Shown piece after piece: positions 34,049-43,444 of a stretch of 55,088 bases of DNA. A program made the position numbers and the translations under genes. Below the pieces are notes generated by a model. The model saw only the letters and a program-made list of their open reading frames with translations. It was not told where the DNA came from and did no database searches. Position 1 is the stretch's first letter. Each line of letters begins with the position of its first letter. The stretch is from Clostridia bacterium (lineage in GTDB: Bacteria; Bacillota; Clostridia; Oscillospirales; CAG-272). Location: positions 1 through 55,088 of the forward strand of contig JAFTKM010000002.1 of the NCBI GenBank assembly GCA_017453245.1, given 5' to 3'.

Positions 34049-34993
34049 ATGTTTTCAGAGCTTCTTGAAAAAATTAAGGAATACAACACAATAATTATTC
34101 ACAGACACTCAAATCCCGACGGCGACGCTCTCGGCAGTCAGATAGGTCTGAAGAATATCATCAAGGAAAACTTCCCTGAGAAAACAGTCTATGTTGTGGG
34201 AGATATGACCGCAAGATTCGCCTTTATGGATGACTCGATAATGGATGAGATCGAGGATTCGGTATATGAGGGCGCTCTGGCGATAGTGCTTGATACCTCT
34301 GCCTCCGCACTCATAAGCGATCCGAGATACAAGACGGCAAAGGCTACCGCGAGAATGGACCACCACATCTTCTGCGAGAAGATATGCGACGTCGAGGTGA
34401 CCGACACCTCCTTTGAGAGCTGCTGCGGTCTTATAACCGAATTTGCGGTACAGACGGGACTTAAGCTTAACTCCTTGGCGGCAAAGTCGCTCTACACCGG
34501 TATGGTGACCGACTCGGGCAGATTCCGCTATGACTCCACCACGTCTAAGACCTTCCGCCTCGCGTCAAGACTCCTTGAGGAGGAATTTGATACGAATGAA
34601 ATCTACGCGGGACTTTACGCGGATGATTTTGAGCACGTAAAGCTCCGCGCTCAGTTCATACTCAAGATACGCTTTACCGAGCAGAACGTCGGATACATCT
34701 ACACCGACCTTGAGGAAGCAAAGAGCTACGGAGTAAGTACCTTTACCATCTCGCGCGGTATGGTTGGTACTATGGGCGACCTCAGAGGCGTTGACATCTG
34801 GGTAAACTTCACAGAGACCGAGGAAGGCGTGCTCGCAGAGCTGCGCTCAAGCAAGTACAACATCAATCCCGTAGCCGTAAAGTACGGAGGCGGCGGACAC
34901 CAGAAGGCTTCGGGCGCCACCCTCAAGAACCGCGAAGAAGCGATGTCTATGCTCGAGGATCTCAATAACATCATAAAGGAAAATGCAAAATGA
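34049..34993 (+). CDS. DHH/DHHA1 phosphoesterase (NrnA-like), copy 1
   Basis: The 314-residue protein has RHSNPDGDALGSQIG (DHH motif I form), VLDTSAS, the MDHH motif, GMVTDSGRFR and a C-terminal DHHA1 domain with GGGGHQKASGA. NrnA proteins degrade short oligoribonucleotides and convert 3'-phosphoadenosine 5'-phosphate to AMP. It is the first of three genes with 4-nt overlaps, followed by a paralogue and surE. Exact substrate is inferred from the family. Confidence 0.88.
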   Translation: MFSELLEKIKEYNTIIIHRHSNPDGDALGSQIGLKNIIKENFPEKTVYVVGDMTARFAFMDDSIMDEIEDSVYEGALAIVLDTSASALISDPRYKTAKATARMDHHIFCEKICDVEVTDTSFESCCGLITEFAVQTGLKLNSLAAKSLYTGMVTDSGRFRYDSTTSKTFRLASRLLEEEFDTNEIYAGLYADDFEHVKLRAQFILKIRFTEQNVGYIYTDLEEAKSYGVSTFTISRGMVGTMGDLRGVDIWVNFTETEEGVLAELRSSKYNINPVAVKYGGGGHQKASGATLKNREEAMSMLEDLNNIIKENAK

Positions 34994-35964
34994 AGGAAAA
35001 TATGACAACCATACTTAACAAAATCAAGGAATATAACAAGATAATCATTTTCAGACATTTCAGACCTGACGGAGACGCGGTTGGTTCCACAAAGGGCTTG
35101 CAGAGAATCCTCAAGCTCACCTACCCCGAGAAGACCGTGCTCCTCATCAACGACGACTATGCGGATTATCTTAGCTTTCTCGGCGGTGAGGACGGCCCTA
35201 TAGCGGACGAGGAATATTCCGACGCGCTCGGTATAGTATGCGATACCGCAACTGCCAAGAGGATCTCCAACCAGAAGTTCTCGCTCTGTAAGGAAATAGT
35301 GAAAATAGACCACCACATTCCGATCGAGAGCTACGGAAACTACGAGTGGGTTGAGGAGGAGAGATCCTCCTGCTGTGAAATGATCGCTCATTTCTATGAC
35401 ACCTTCTCGGACGAGCTTAAGATAGACACCGAGGCCGCGACCTACATCTATGCGGGTATGGTAACCGACTCGGGCAGATTCCGCTTCAGAGACGTTTCCT
35501 CCGAGACAATGCGTCTTGCGGGCGTTATGCTCAAAAACAATATCGATACCGAAATCCTCTTCGCCAATCTCTACCTCAAGGACTTTGAGGAGTTCAAGTT
35601 TGAGTCTCACGCTCACAAGAAGATGCAGATAACGAAGAATGGCGTGGCATATCTCTTTGTAACAAAGAGAATGCAGAAGAAGCTCGGCATCACCAAGGAG
35701 CAGGCAAGCGCGAGCGTATCCTTTATGGACTCCATCAAGGGCTCGCTTGTGTGGATCGCATTTATCGAGGGTGACACCGAGATCAGAGTAAGACTCCGCT
35801 CAAGATTCGTGAAGATCAGCGACCTTGCGGAACAGTACAGAGGCGGCGGACACGCCTGCGCGGCGGGAGCTACTCTCTACTCCAAGGCGGAGATGAAGGA
35901 GCTTATCGCAAAGGCGGATGCCCTCCTCGGCGAGTACAAGGCTAACAACGAGGGCTGGCTATGA
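34990..35964 (+). CDS. DHH/DHHA1 phosphoesterase (NrnA-like), copy 2
   Basis: The 324-residue paralogue of the preceding gene has RHFRPDGDAVGSTKG, VCDTATA, KIDHH, AGMVTDSGRFRF and RGGGHACAAGA. The two proteins share architecture and motif spacing but are clearly diverged, so the duplication is old. It overlaps both neighbours by 4 nt. The pair may have split substrates (for example oligonucleotide length or PAP), or may act as a heteromer. Confidence 0.87.
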   Translation: MKENMTTILNKIKEYNKIIIFRHFRPDGDAVGSTKGLQRILKLTYPEKTVLLINDDYADYLSFLGGEDGPIADEEYSDALGIVCDTATAKRISNQKFSLCKEIVKIDHHIPIESYGNYEWVEEERSSCCEMIAHFYDTFSDELKIDTEAATYIYAGMVTDSGRFRFRDVSSETMRLAGVMLKNNIDTEILFANLYLKDFEEFKFESHAHKKMQITKNGVAYLFVTKRMQKKLGITKEQASASVSFMDSIKGSLVWIAFIEGDTEIRVRLRSRFVKISDLAEQYRGGGHACAAGATLYSKAEMKELIAKADALLGEYKANNEGWL

Positions 35965-36671
35965 GAATACTGATAACAAACGACGACGGCATATGGGCTC
36001 CGGGCATACGTATGCTCGCAGAGTGGGCAAGGACCATTGGCGAGGTAACAGTGGTTGCTCCCAAGGTTGAGCAGAGCGGAATGAGCCACGCGATACAGTT
36101 TGTCGAGCCTATCGAGATAAAAAAGGTAGACCTTATGGAGGGCGTCGAGGCGTGGCAGATGGACTCCACCCCCGCGGACTGCGTAAGATTCGGTATAGTC
36201 GGACTTGAGAGAGAGTATGACCTCGTCCTCTCGGGTATCAACCGCGGTGTAAACGTAGGAGTCGATCTCGTCTACTCGGGCACCGTAGCGGCAATATTCG
36301 AGGCGGCAAGACTCGGACATCGCGGCATTGCATTCTCCACCTTCCCCGATAGTCAGGAATTTGCCTCACAGTACTTCTCTGACGTGTATAAATTTATCAC
36401 GGATAGGGACTTATTTGAGAAAAACCTCATCTTCAACGTAAATATTCCCGACGAGGTAAAGGGTATGCACCTCACCTACCAGGGCTCGCAGTATTTCTCC
36501 GACACCTTCAAAAAGGGCGAGGGAGATATGTATCTGCAGGTCGGCTCGAGGATCGAGGACGTGTGCCCCGATGATATAAAGCGCGACACGGTAGCGATCC
36601 ACAAGGGATATATTTCCGTAACTCCCCTGCTCCGCTTAAGAACAAACATGGAGCTTGTAAACGAAAAATAA
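35961..36671 (+). CDS. surE: 5'/3'-nucleotidase SurE
   Basis: The 236-residue SurE has the metal-binding ITNDDG (5-10), the loop APKVEQSGMSHAI, TPADCVR and VLSGINRGVNVG, then SGTVAAIFEA. SurE removes phosphate from nucleoside monophosphates and short polyphosphates in the cytoplasm. Placed behind two NrnA-like enzymes, it would finish the breakdown of oligonucleotides to nucleosides. Confidence 0.93.
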   Translation: MRILITNDDGIWAPGIRMLAEWARTIGEVTVVAPKVEQSGMSHAIQFVEPIEIKKVDLMEGVEAWQMDSTPADCVRFGIVGLEREYDLVLSGINRGVNVGVDLVYSGTVAAIFEAARLGHRGIAFSTFPDSQEFASQYFSDVYKFITDRDLFEKNLIFNVNIPDEVKGMHLTYQGSQYFSDTFKKGEGDMYLQVGSRIEDVCPDDIKRDTVAIHKGYISVTPLLRLRTNMELVNEK

Positions 36672-36677
36672 ATAATT

Positions 36678-36735
36678 AAAGACCTGCCTTTGGCATTGTG
36701 TCCTTAGTGACGCAACGTTAAAGGCAGGTCTTTTA
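36678..36735 (+). terminator. terminator of the nrnA-surE operon
   Basis: AAAGACCTGCCTTT (36678-36691) pairs with AAAGGCAGGTCTTT (36720-36733), followed by TATT; it may also serve the converging leftward unit. Confidence 0.8.
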
Positions 36736-36747
36736 TTAACTCGTAAT

Positions 36748-38106
36748 TTAGTTTTTAAGAGAATGGATAGGCGCGGGAATTCTGCCGCCGCGCTTGATAA
36801 ATGCCTCGCAGGACTTCTGCTTTACGGGCATTATGGGAGCGTAGCCGAGGAGTCCGCCAAACTCAGCGGAGTCTCCGACGTCCTTGCCAACAACGGGAAT
36901 TACTCTTACCGCCGTGGTCTTATTATTTACCACGCCTATGGAGATCTCGTCGGCAATAATTCCTGATATCGTAGATGCGGGAGTGTCACCCGGTATCGCT
37001 ATCATATCAAGACCGACCGAGCAGACCGCGGTCATAGCCTCAAGCTTATCAAGAGTGAGCGCGCCATCCGTAGCCGCGGCTATCATACCTCTGTCCTCGG
37101 AAACGGGGATAAATGCGCCCGAGAGTCCGCCGACGTGGTTGGACGCCATAACGCCGCCCTTCTTGACCGCATCGTTAAGAAGCGCAAGAGCCGCCGTCGT
37201 GCCGTGAGCGCCGGTCATTTCAAGGCCCATATTCTCAAGTATCTCCGCAACAGAATCGCCCGCCGCAGGAGTGGGAGCAAGAGAAAGGTCTACTATGCCG
37301 TAGGGAGTGCCAAGTCTCTTTGATGCCTCGGACGCGATAAGCTGGCCGACTCTCGTAATTTTAAACGCTATGCGCTTTACGGTCTCGGCAAGCACGGAGA
37401 AATCACAATCTCCCGCCTCCTTAATAGCCGCCGCAACAACACCGGGGCCGCTGACACCTACGTTGATAACCGTATCGGGCTCGCCTATGCCGTGCACAGC
37501 GCCCGCCATAAAGGGGTTATCCTCAGGGATATTCGCAAACACAACGAGCTTTGCGCAGCCTATGGAGTCTCTGTCCGCGGTAAGTGTCGCAGTCTTTTTG
37601 ATTATCTCACCCATCCTGGCAACGGCATCCATATTGATGCCCGCCTTGGTAGTCGCAACGTTGATCGAGGAGCAGATCCTATTGGTTCTCGCAAGCGCCT
37701 CGGGTATAGCCTCGATAAGATTCTTCGCGCCGAGGATCTCGCCCTTCTGCACGTGAGCGGAAAATCCGCCGATAAAGTTTACACCGAGCTCCTCTGCCGC
37801 CGCCTCAAGCACCTCGGCAAGCTCAACGAAGCCCTCGGGAGAAAGCCCCGCGCCGATATAAGAAAGAGGGGTTATGGAAATACGCTTATTTACGATCGGA
37901 ATACCGTACATTTTCTCGAGCTCCTCGCAAACGCTGACGAGGTTCTTAGCCGAGCGGGTTACCTTATCGAATATTTTGACCTTAAGTCTGTCCTTGTCGT
38001 CACTTATACAGTCGAAGAGAGAGATACCCATTGTAACCGTTCTGATATCAAGGTTCTTTTCCCTGATCATATCGACGGTTTCGAGTATGTCGTGTACGTT
38101 GATCAT
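36748..38106 (-). CDS. UPF0210 (DUF711, 'PFL family') protein
   Basis: The 452-residue protein matches UPF0210 over its length: [70 protein letters not shown], then [18 protein letters not shown] and a glycine-rich end. The family has distant similarity to glycyl-radical enzymes in some databases but no radical site is visible here, and no function is established. It overlaps the upstream ACT-domain gene by 4 nt, a conserved pair in many Bacillota. Confidence 0.88.
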   Translation of the reverse strand: MINVHDILETVDMIREKNLDIRTVTMGISLFDCISDDKDRLKVKIFDKVTRSAKNLVSVCEELEKMYGIPIVNKRISITPLSYIGAGLSPEGFVELAEVLEAAAEELGVNFIGGFSAHVQKGEILGAKNLIEAIPEALARTNRICSSINVATTKAGINMDAVARMGEIIKKTATLTADRDSIGCAKLVVFANIPEDNPFMAGAVHGIGEPDTVINVGVSGPGVVAAAIKEAGDCDFSVLAETVKRIAFKITRVGQLIASEASKRLGTPYGIVDLSLAPTPAAGDSVAEILENMGLEMTGAHGTTAALALLNDAVKKGGVMASNHVGGLSGAFIPVSEDRGMIAAATDGALTLDKLEAMTAVCSVGLDMIAIPGDTPASTISGIIADEISIGVVNNKTTAVRVIPVVGKDVGDSAEFGGLLGYAPIMPVKQKSCEAFIKRGGRIPAPIHSLKN

Positions 38107-38372
38107 ATCTGGTGCATGGTGTTGAAGATATCCTCGTGCATTACGCGGATGTCAACGCCGTTCTCCTCTCCCGCTTCCTTCATAGCAGTAGCGAATGATG
38201 AAAAATCGCAGTTGAGATTTTCAAGCTCAACAAGCATTATCATTGCAAAATATTCTCTGATAACCGTCTGGCTTATATCAATTATGTTCGCTCCAAAGCG
38301 TGCGCACTCTCGGCTCGCCATTGCGATAATACCGACTTTATCTTTTCCCGTTACAGTAACAACCGCTTTCAT
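38103..38372 (-). CDS. UPF0237 ACT-domain protein
   Basis: This 89-residue single ACT domain reads [48 protein letters not shown]. Such proteins are thought to be small regulatory, ligand-binding partners. Its gene precedes the UPF0210 gene, with the ATGA overlap pointing to coupled translation and probably a joint complex. Confidence 0.88.
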   Translation of the reverse strand: MKAVVTVTGKDKVGIIAMASRECARFGANIIDISQTVIREYFAMIMLVELENLNCDFSSFATAMKEAGEENGVDIRVMHEDIFNTMHQI

Positions 38373-38440
38373 TTTCTCTTCATTCCTTTCAATATTTGAC
38401 TATGTTGGTTTGCATTTTGTGGGTAATTCTGTTTTATACT

Positions 38441-39601
38441 TTATACTTCCTCGCGCTTGGGCATCCATACGATGATTACAGTCTCAACCTTTGCGGCAGG
38501 TGTTCCGTCCGTATAGACAAAGGACCTGTGAGCAACCTCAACGTAAGGCGTGGGATTGCAGTCATACTTAGAGGATAGAGTTCCGCCGCCGGTGATATTG
38601 CCGAAGATCTCACCCCAGCCGCCCTCGTAATTAAGGTACTCCTGGAAGTCGTTATAGTGGTTATATGTATAGAATACGTAATTCTCTCCGATCTCGATCA
38701 CACCGTCTCTGTCAAGGTCATATCTTGCGTGTACGATACGCGCCGCGCCGCGGGTGATCTTTGTGCCGTTATTATAGGGGGCAACCGCATATCCGTTGCC
38801 GGTATCGGTGCCTGTTGTGCCTATATCCATCTCATAGTAGTAGAGATCGCCGCCGCAGCCCGAAATGTTGGGAAGCACGGGCTCGTAGGGGTATCTCGAG
38901 GTATCACCCGAGAAGTTAGTGTGATTGACTCTCAGGTATATGCCCCAAGGGCTTTGGGAGGGCTTGGTCTTCTTGGACTCGGAGTGGTTTGCGGGAATAT
39001 CTCCAAAGGCGAATACGTATGCCGCAACCTCCTCAAGAGTGACGTAAGCGCCGCCCTTGTATATCTTATTCACTATCTCACCGTATGCGTTAACAACGTA
39101 ATAAGTATTGCCATCCTCGGAGAAGATGTATGTGCTGTTGGAAACCAGAAGTCCGTCGATTTCGGGCTGATAACTCGACACGGTAGGCGCCGCTGCCTGA
39201 TCCGCGATGGATCCGGACATCAGATTGTGCTTGGTTCTGTAGTAGGAATCCATATAGCTTATAGCGGGGGTGTAGTTAGCGTAGAACTCGGTCACGTCCA
39301 CGTTTACGTACGGATCGCTTGTAACGGGGTCCTCCTCATTGGGAAGATAGAGTATACCTCCCTCGTGGAGCTCGGGCGCAGGCTTCTCATCCTGACCTTC
39401 GTCCTCGGTTTTGTCTCCCTCGCTGTCGGTTGAGCCGTCCCCTGCTCCGTCGTCATTTTTGTCATCGCCACGATTGATGATCAAGCTGATAAAGCCCTCA
39501 ACATCTATGCCCTTGCTTGCGAGAAGATCGCAGGAGGTTACGTTAAAGACAATAGCGAGTATCAGAAGAACCGATATCAACAGTCTTTTCATAGATTTCA
39601 C
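38441..39601 (-). CDS. lipoprotein with probable barnase-type ribonuclease domain
   Basis: The 386-residue protein has a GTG start 7 nt after GAGGT and a lipobox VTSC (Cys24), then an acidic, low-complexity linker (about 45-80). Residues about 185-325 read like barnase: VTLEEVAAYVFAFGDIP (compare the N-terminal VA.Y....LP helix), LPNISG...YYYEMDI placing Glu257 at the catalytic Glu73, AARIV with Arg288 at Arg87, and YTYNHYNDF with His315 at His102. All three key positions are kept in order. It would be a membrane-anchored RNase acting outside the cell. No barstar-like inhibitor is adjacent. Alignment is by eye and needs confirmation. Confidence 0.65.
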   Translation of the reverse strand: MKSMKRLLISVLLILAIVFNVTSCDLLASKGIDVEGFISLIINRGDDKNDDGAGDGSTDSEGDKTEDEGQDEKPAPELHEGGILYLPNEEDPVTSDPYVNVDVTEFYANYTPAISYMDSYYRTKHNLMSGSIADQAAAPTVSSYQPEIDGLLVSNSTYIFSEDGNTYYVVNAYGEIVNKIYKGGAYVTLEEVAAYVFAFGDIPANHSESKKTKPSQSPWGIYLRVNHTNFSGDTSRYPYEPVLPNISGCGGDLYYYEMDIGTTGTDTGNGYAVAPYNNGTKITRGAARIVHARYDLDRDGVIEIGENYVFYTYNHYNDFQEYLNYEGGWGEIFGNITGGGTLSSKYDCNPTPYVEVAHRSFVYTDGTPAAKVETVIIVWMPKREEV

Positions 39602-39635
39602 AAAAAATACCTCATTTCACATAATTCGCTATTTT

Positions 39636-39664
39636 ATTATAACACGGCAAGATAAATAATTCAA
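39636..39664 (-). promoter_or_regulatory. promoter of the barnase-like gene
   Basis: On the reverse strand TTGAAT (39659-39664), 17-bp spacer, TATAAT (39636-39641). Confidence 0.7.
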
Positions 39665-39712
39665 TAGCATATAAACAATAGAACAAATAATATTAATAAA
39701 TCGCATAATGTA

Positions 39713-39741
39713 AAAAAGCACGCACCCGAAGGTGCGTGCTC
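39713..39741 (-). terminator. terminator of the importer-nuclease operon
   Basis: AGCACGCACC (39717-39726) pairs with GGTGCGTGCT (39731-39740) around CGAA; the leftward strand follows with TTTTTT. It ends the operon after the OB-fold lipoprotein. Confidence 0.9.
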
Positions 39742-39767
39742 TAATTATTCATTAATTGCCATTGATA

Positions 39768-42059
39768 TTATGCAACAGTGCAGATAACGATATCTTCCTG
39801 AGTTCCCTTGTAGCCGGAGAAACGAGGGCTGGAAGCATTCCACTGGATATATCTCTCATCAGCTCCATCATTAAGATGAACCTTAAGAACACCGTCAATA
39901 AACTCAATATTCCACTTTGCAAGAGCATCAGTCTTGTCATCAGTAACCTTGAGATAGTTGCTTCCCTTAACTGCAAGGAGATAACCTTCCTCAGACTTTA
40001 TTGCCCAAGTTCCATCAGCATTAAGCTCAAGGGTAAGAACGGAAACAGCTGCGCCGGAAGCGTAAGTAAGAGAACCATCATCATTTCTTGTAGCCTCAAC
40101 ACCAACTCTGAAATTACCATTGCTGCTCGGAACGGAGCAAACCTGAGCGGTAGTGCTGCCTGCAATTACGATCTTTGTGCCATCTGCAAGCTGAGCAACA
40201 TCAGTGATGGGAGCAGAAGTGGTTGTGGTGGGCACATCGGTATCGGAATCATCGGGAGTTGTGGGAACATCACCGCTACCGGTGTTGTCGTTTCCGCCAT
40301 TGCCCGAAGTAGCAACAACGATAGACTTGAAGTACATAGCACCGCTAGAGGTATTGCTGATAACAAGATCACCGGCTACATCCGAGTTAGTAGCAACGGT
40401 AATAGTAAATGCGGATACATCGTAACCATTAGAGTTCGTAGTACCGGTAGCCTCCTTGGTAGCAAGAACTGCATTGGAGTCGTAGGTAAGCTCAACACCA
40501 CCGAAGGTGATGGTGGGCATGTAAGGAGAATCGTAGCTGGAAACGAGAATAATGGTAACGGATTCTACTTTTAAATTGCTAATGGTAATAACACCGCTTG
40601 CCTTCTTAACCTGGAATACATAAGGAAGACCATGAGCGTTTCTAAGAACATCGGCGGTGGTAATAGTAAGGCCATCGCATGTATATGTACCGTTGTAATT
40701 ACCGTAAGAGGGGTAGCTACCGCTCTCCTCAGCGGGAATGCTAGCATAAACTTTGTCAGAAGTAAGCTCTATGCCGTCCACAGGAGTAGGATTAGGATCT
40801 ACGGGAGTGTCGCCACCCTCAGCGGGAGTGTGAGAGGTGATCCAACCGTCCTTCATCTGAGGATCATTGTACTTACCGATGATACCGTAAACAGTGATGG
40901 TATCGCCTGCAACGGGCTTAACTGCCATATCCTTGTAGGAGTTAGTACCTGTAGCGTCATAAGTACCATAGATACAAAGAGTGTTAGTACCGTCGGTGAT
41001 ATACATATTACCGTAGGTATCGTTGTAAACTTCTGTGATTACACCGGTAACGTAGTACTTGCCCTCGGTGTACTGATCCTTAACCTTGGTGTTACCAAGG
41101 TCAATAGCCTGCTTGATGGTAAGAGTGCTATCAGCTGCAGGATCATCTGCAACGGGTCTCTCATCGGGAGTGAGAGTCTCAGCGTAAGCCTTGGTCATGA
41201 AAGTAAGGGGGAACTGACCGCCTTCAACGTTGATGTTGTCAGGCTTGAAGTAAGTAACCTCGGAAATACAAACAGTCTCAAACGCGTTGTAGGTACCTAC
41301 ACCGTACTTGATACCGTCAATAGTGGTCTGCCAGGTGGAGATTTCCTGAACGTAGGTGAATACGCTTGCCTTCTCGGTAGAGAAGCCGATGTACTTGGAA
41401 ACCTTGCCTGCATCATTAGCGATACCCTGAGCAAGAACGTAGGTCTTAGTGCCGTTGATAGTGGTGTACCACTTGTAACCGCCGTCAACCTTCTCTACGT
41501 AGTAATCAGCAGCAGCCTTGGGATCAAGAGTGGTCTCGATATACTTCTCATTCTGCTGAGACTTACTGGTAGCGAAGAGAGTAAGGCCAAGGTTAACCTG
41601 CTCGAGGAAGAGCTTGTAAGCTACGCCCTCTTCAGGCTCGGTAACGATACCGGTGGAATCAATAACGGGGAGAGTCTTGTTGAACTTAACCTCAACCTTG
41701 TTGCCATCTGCATCGGTGATGGTAGCGGTAAGAACGTAAGCTACCTCAGTTGCATTGGTGTCGGGGAGATCTACAGTCCAGAAGTTTGCCTTGCTGCTTT
41801 CCTTGATGGTAATGGTATCAAGGTCTACAGTCCAGGTAACAGCGAAGGATGTGCCGTCGATAATAACCTTACCAACAAGGTCATAGTCGCCGGGGATAGC
41901 AGTAGCTGCATCCTTGTAGGTGCTGAAGAGGTAAGTCTTAGCCTCTTCGAGAGTGGGGCCTTCCTCGCCACCGCCAATAAGGCCGTTGATCACGTCACAG
42001 CCTACCATAGAGGTAAGAGCCATAACGAGGACGAGAAGGAATGCCAGAATCTTTTTCAT
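39768..42059 (-). CDS. large lipoprotein with Ig-like and OB-fold-like domains
   Basis: The 763-residue protein has a lipobox MVGC (Cys21). Residues about 35-130 look like an Ig-like domain. Residues about 310-410 resemble an OB-fold of the kind found with extracellular nucleases: GKYYVTGVITEVYNDTYGNMYITDGTNTLCIYG, then GDTITVYGIIGKYNDPQMKDGW. A Thr/Asp-rich linker near 610 leads to a C-terminal beta-rich domain. No catalytic motif is visible. OB-folds of this kind bind nucleic acid or glycans; here it may hold nucleic acid near the nuclease encoded 42 nt upstream. Confidence 0.68.
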   Translation of the reverse strand: MKKILAFLLVLVMALTSMVGCDVINGLIGGGEEGPTLEEAKTYLFSTYKDAATAIPGDYDLVGKVIIDGTSFAVTWTVDLDTITIKESSKANFWTVDLPDTNATEVAYVLTATITDADGNKVEVKFNKTLPVIDSTGIVTEPEEGVAYKLFLEQVNLGLTLFATSKSQQNEKYIETTLDPKAAADYYVEKVDGGYKWYTTINGTKTYVLAQGIANDAGKVSKYIGFSTEKASVFTYVQEISTWQTTIDGIKYGVGTYNAFETVCISEVTYFKPDNINVEGGQFPLTFMTKAYAETLTPDERPVADDPAADSTLTIKQAIDLGNTKVKDQYTEGKYYVTGVITEVYNDTYGNMYITDGTNTLCIYGTYDATGTNSYKDMAVKPVAGDTITVYGIIGKYNDPQMKDGWITSHTPAEGGDTPVDPNPTPVDGIELTSDKVYASIPAEESGSYPSYGNYNGTYTCDGLTITTADVLRNAHGLPYVFQVKKASGVITISNLKVESVTIILVSSYDSPYMPTITFGGVELTYDSNAVLATKEATGTTNSNGYDVSAFTITVATNSDVAGDLVISNTSSGAMYFKSIVVATSGNGGNDNTGSGDVPTTPDDSDTDVPTTTTSAPITDVAQLADGTKIVIAGSTTAQVCSVPSSNGNFRVGVEATRNDDGSLTYASGAAVSVLTLELNADGTWAIKSEEGYLLAVKGSNYLKVTDDKTDALAKWNIEFIDGVLKVHLNDGADERYIQWNASSPRFSGYKGTQEDIVICTVA

Positions 42060-42101
42060 CTTTTTGCTCCTTTATATTTTATTTTTGGGAAACCAAGATA
42101 A

Positions 42102-43412
42102 TTAGTGCTTAACAACGTCGTCAAGCGAGTAAACCTTGATCTGATAAGTACCGTTACCGGTATCGTTGAGATCAAAGTAATCAACTATACCCTGCACGTC
42201 TATGGTAGCGCCGGTGAAGTAGCTCTCGGTAATAACGTTGCCGTTAGCATCCTTGAGAAGAGCGGTTCTTACAGAGATCGTCTTGCCGTCAACCTGACAG
42301 GTAAGAGTCATCTCGCCATTAGACTGAGTGGTATAGGTGTCTACAACCTTAAGGCTCTTCATCGAGATAGAGGTGGAAACCGCAAGCTTGGTGAAAGCGA
42401 GGTCAAGAGTCTCTTCCTCGGTCTCAATCTTTACGCTGCCGTAGAATTCCTCCGCAGTAGTCTCACGGAAGGCAATCTCGTTCTCCTTGCTGATAACAGC
42501 GGTGTTAGCGGGATCATTCGGCTTCATACGGTTGTAGGAAAGGCTGGAAACCTGATAGGTGCCGTGGAAGGAGCCTACAACGCCGACAACACGTACTCTG
42601 TTGCCCTGCGCAAGAGGCTTGATAAGGTTGGAATCATATCCGTAGAAGAGCTGGATGCCGTAGTACATATCTGTCTCGGGATCATACTCCTCTATGTAAG
42701 CGGTCCAGTCACTGTTGTAGGTGATAACACCCTCAAAAGCAACCTTAGCGCCATTGTAATCCTCGATATTTACTCTGAGCTCCTTGAGGGTAACGCTTGT
42801 AGCCTCACCGTAGGGGAACTGAGGGTCAATATCATCAGAGAAGATGTAAAGCTTTTCACTGGATGCCTGAGCAATAGCGGCAACTGCAGCCTCACCGTAA
42901 ATGGTGCCGCCTGCCTTGGAGCCTACTGCCAAGCCGTTCTGAAGAATTTCAAGGTTGAGGTTGCGGTAATCCGCGCCCTCTGCGGGCTTATACCATACCC
43001 ATACAAGGAATCTGCCATTGCCGTCGAAGTTCCAGCTTGAATCCTCGGACTCAACTATGATAGAAACGGCATTGGTGAGCTTTTCCTTAGTAAAAGCGGA
43101 TGCAGCCTTGCCCCACTCCTCGATCTTACCGGTAGACTCGGGAGTGTTGATAGCGAGGTATCTCGCCTTCATAACACCGGTAACGTCAACGCTGGTAGGA
43201 ACGTAGAAATGAGTGGTGTCACCGTCGATGTGTGACTTCATGGTAACCTCAAGCTTCTTTGTGCTTGAGTTCATATCGAGCTTGGTCTGTTCAACGTAAT
43301 CTACGTGAATCGGACCGTCTTCGCCATCATCGTCCCTATTGCAGGAAGCAAAGCTTCCCACAATAAGACAAAGAAGGAGAATAATCGACAAAACTTTAAT
43401 ATTGGTTTTCAT
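42102..43412 (-). CDS. staphylococcal-nuclease-like lipoprotein with OB-like C-terminal region
   Basis: Start ATG 43412 is preferred (AAAGG 5 nt upstream); GTG 43418 is too close to that site. The 436-residue protein has a lipobox FASC (Cys24). The SNase domain (about 55-190) has GDTTHF (Asp65, Thr66), ARYLAINTPES (Arg84, Asn89, Glu92) and GNGRFLVWVW (Arg134), equivalent to Asp21, Arg35, Asp40, Glu43 and Arg87 of staphylococcal nuclease; Asp40 is Asn here. Residues about 205-300 and the C-terminus show OB-like strands (AKVAFEGVITYNSD, GNRVRVVGVVGSFHGTYQV). It is expected to cut DNA and RNA at the cell surface. It lies 26 nt behind the binding-protein gene. Confidence 0.83.
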   Translation of the reverse strand: MKTNIKVLSIILLLCLIVGSFASCNRDDDGEDGPIHVDYVEQTKLDMNSSTKKLEVTMKSHIDGDTTHFYVPTSVDVTGVMKARYLAINTPESTGKIEEWGKAASAFTKEKLTNAVSIIVESEDSSWNFDGNGRFLVWVWYKPAEGADYRNLNLEILQNGLAVGSKAGGTIYGEAAVAAIAQASSEKLYIFSDDIDPQFPYGEATSVTLKELRVNIEDYNGAKVAFEGVITYNSDWTAYIEEYDPETDMYYGIQLFYGYDSNLIKPLAQGNRVRVVGVVGSFHGTYQVSSLSYNRMKPNDPANTAVISKENEIAFRETTAEEFYGSVKIETEEETLDLAFTKLAVSTSISMKSLKVVDTYTTQSNGEMTLTCQVDGKTISVRTALLKDANGNVITESYFTGATIDVQGIVDYFDLNDTGNGTYQIKVYSLDDVVKH

Positions 43413-43444
43413 ATTCACCTTTAGTTATAGGTTGTATTTTTGAA

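Noticed and set aside
36748-38106. Calling the UPF0210 protein a real pyruvate formate-lyase
   Set aside because: The 'PFL family' name is historical; there is no Cys-Cys active site or glycyl-radical motif.
40632-42101. 489-residue open frame on the + strand opposite the OB-fold lipoprotein
   Set aside because: It has no ribosome binding site or recognisable domain, is rich in Ser/Val/Asn/Gly as expected for an antisense shadow, and the opposite gene has a lipobox and clear domains.
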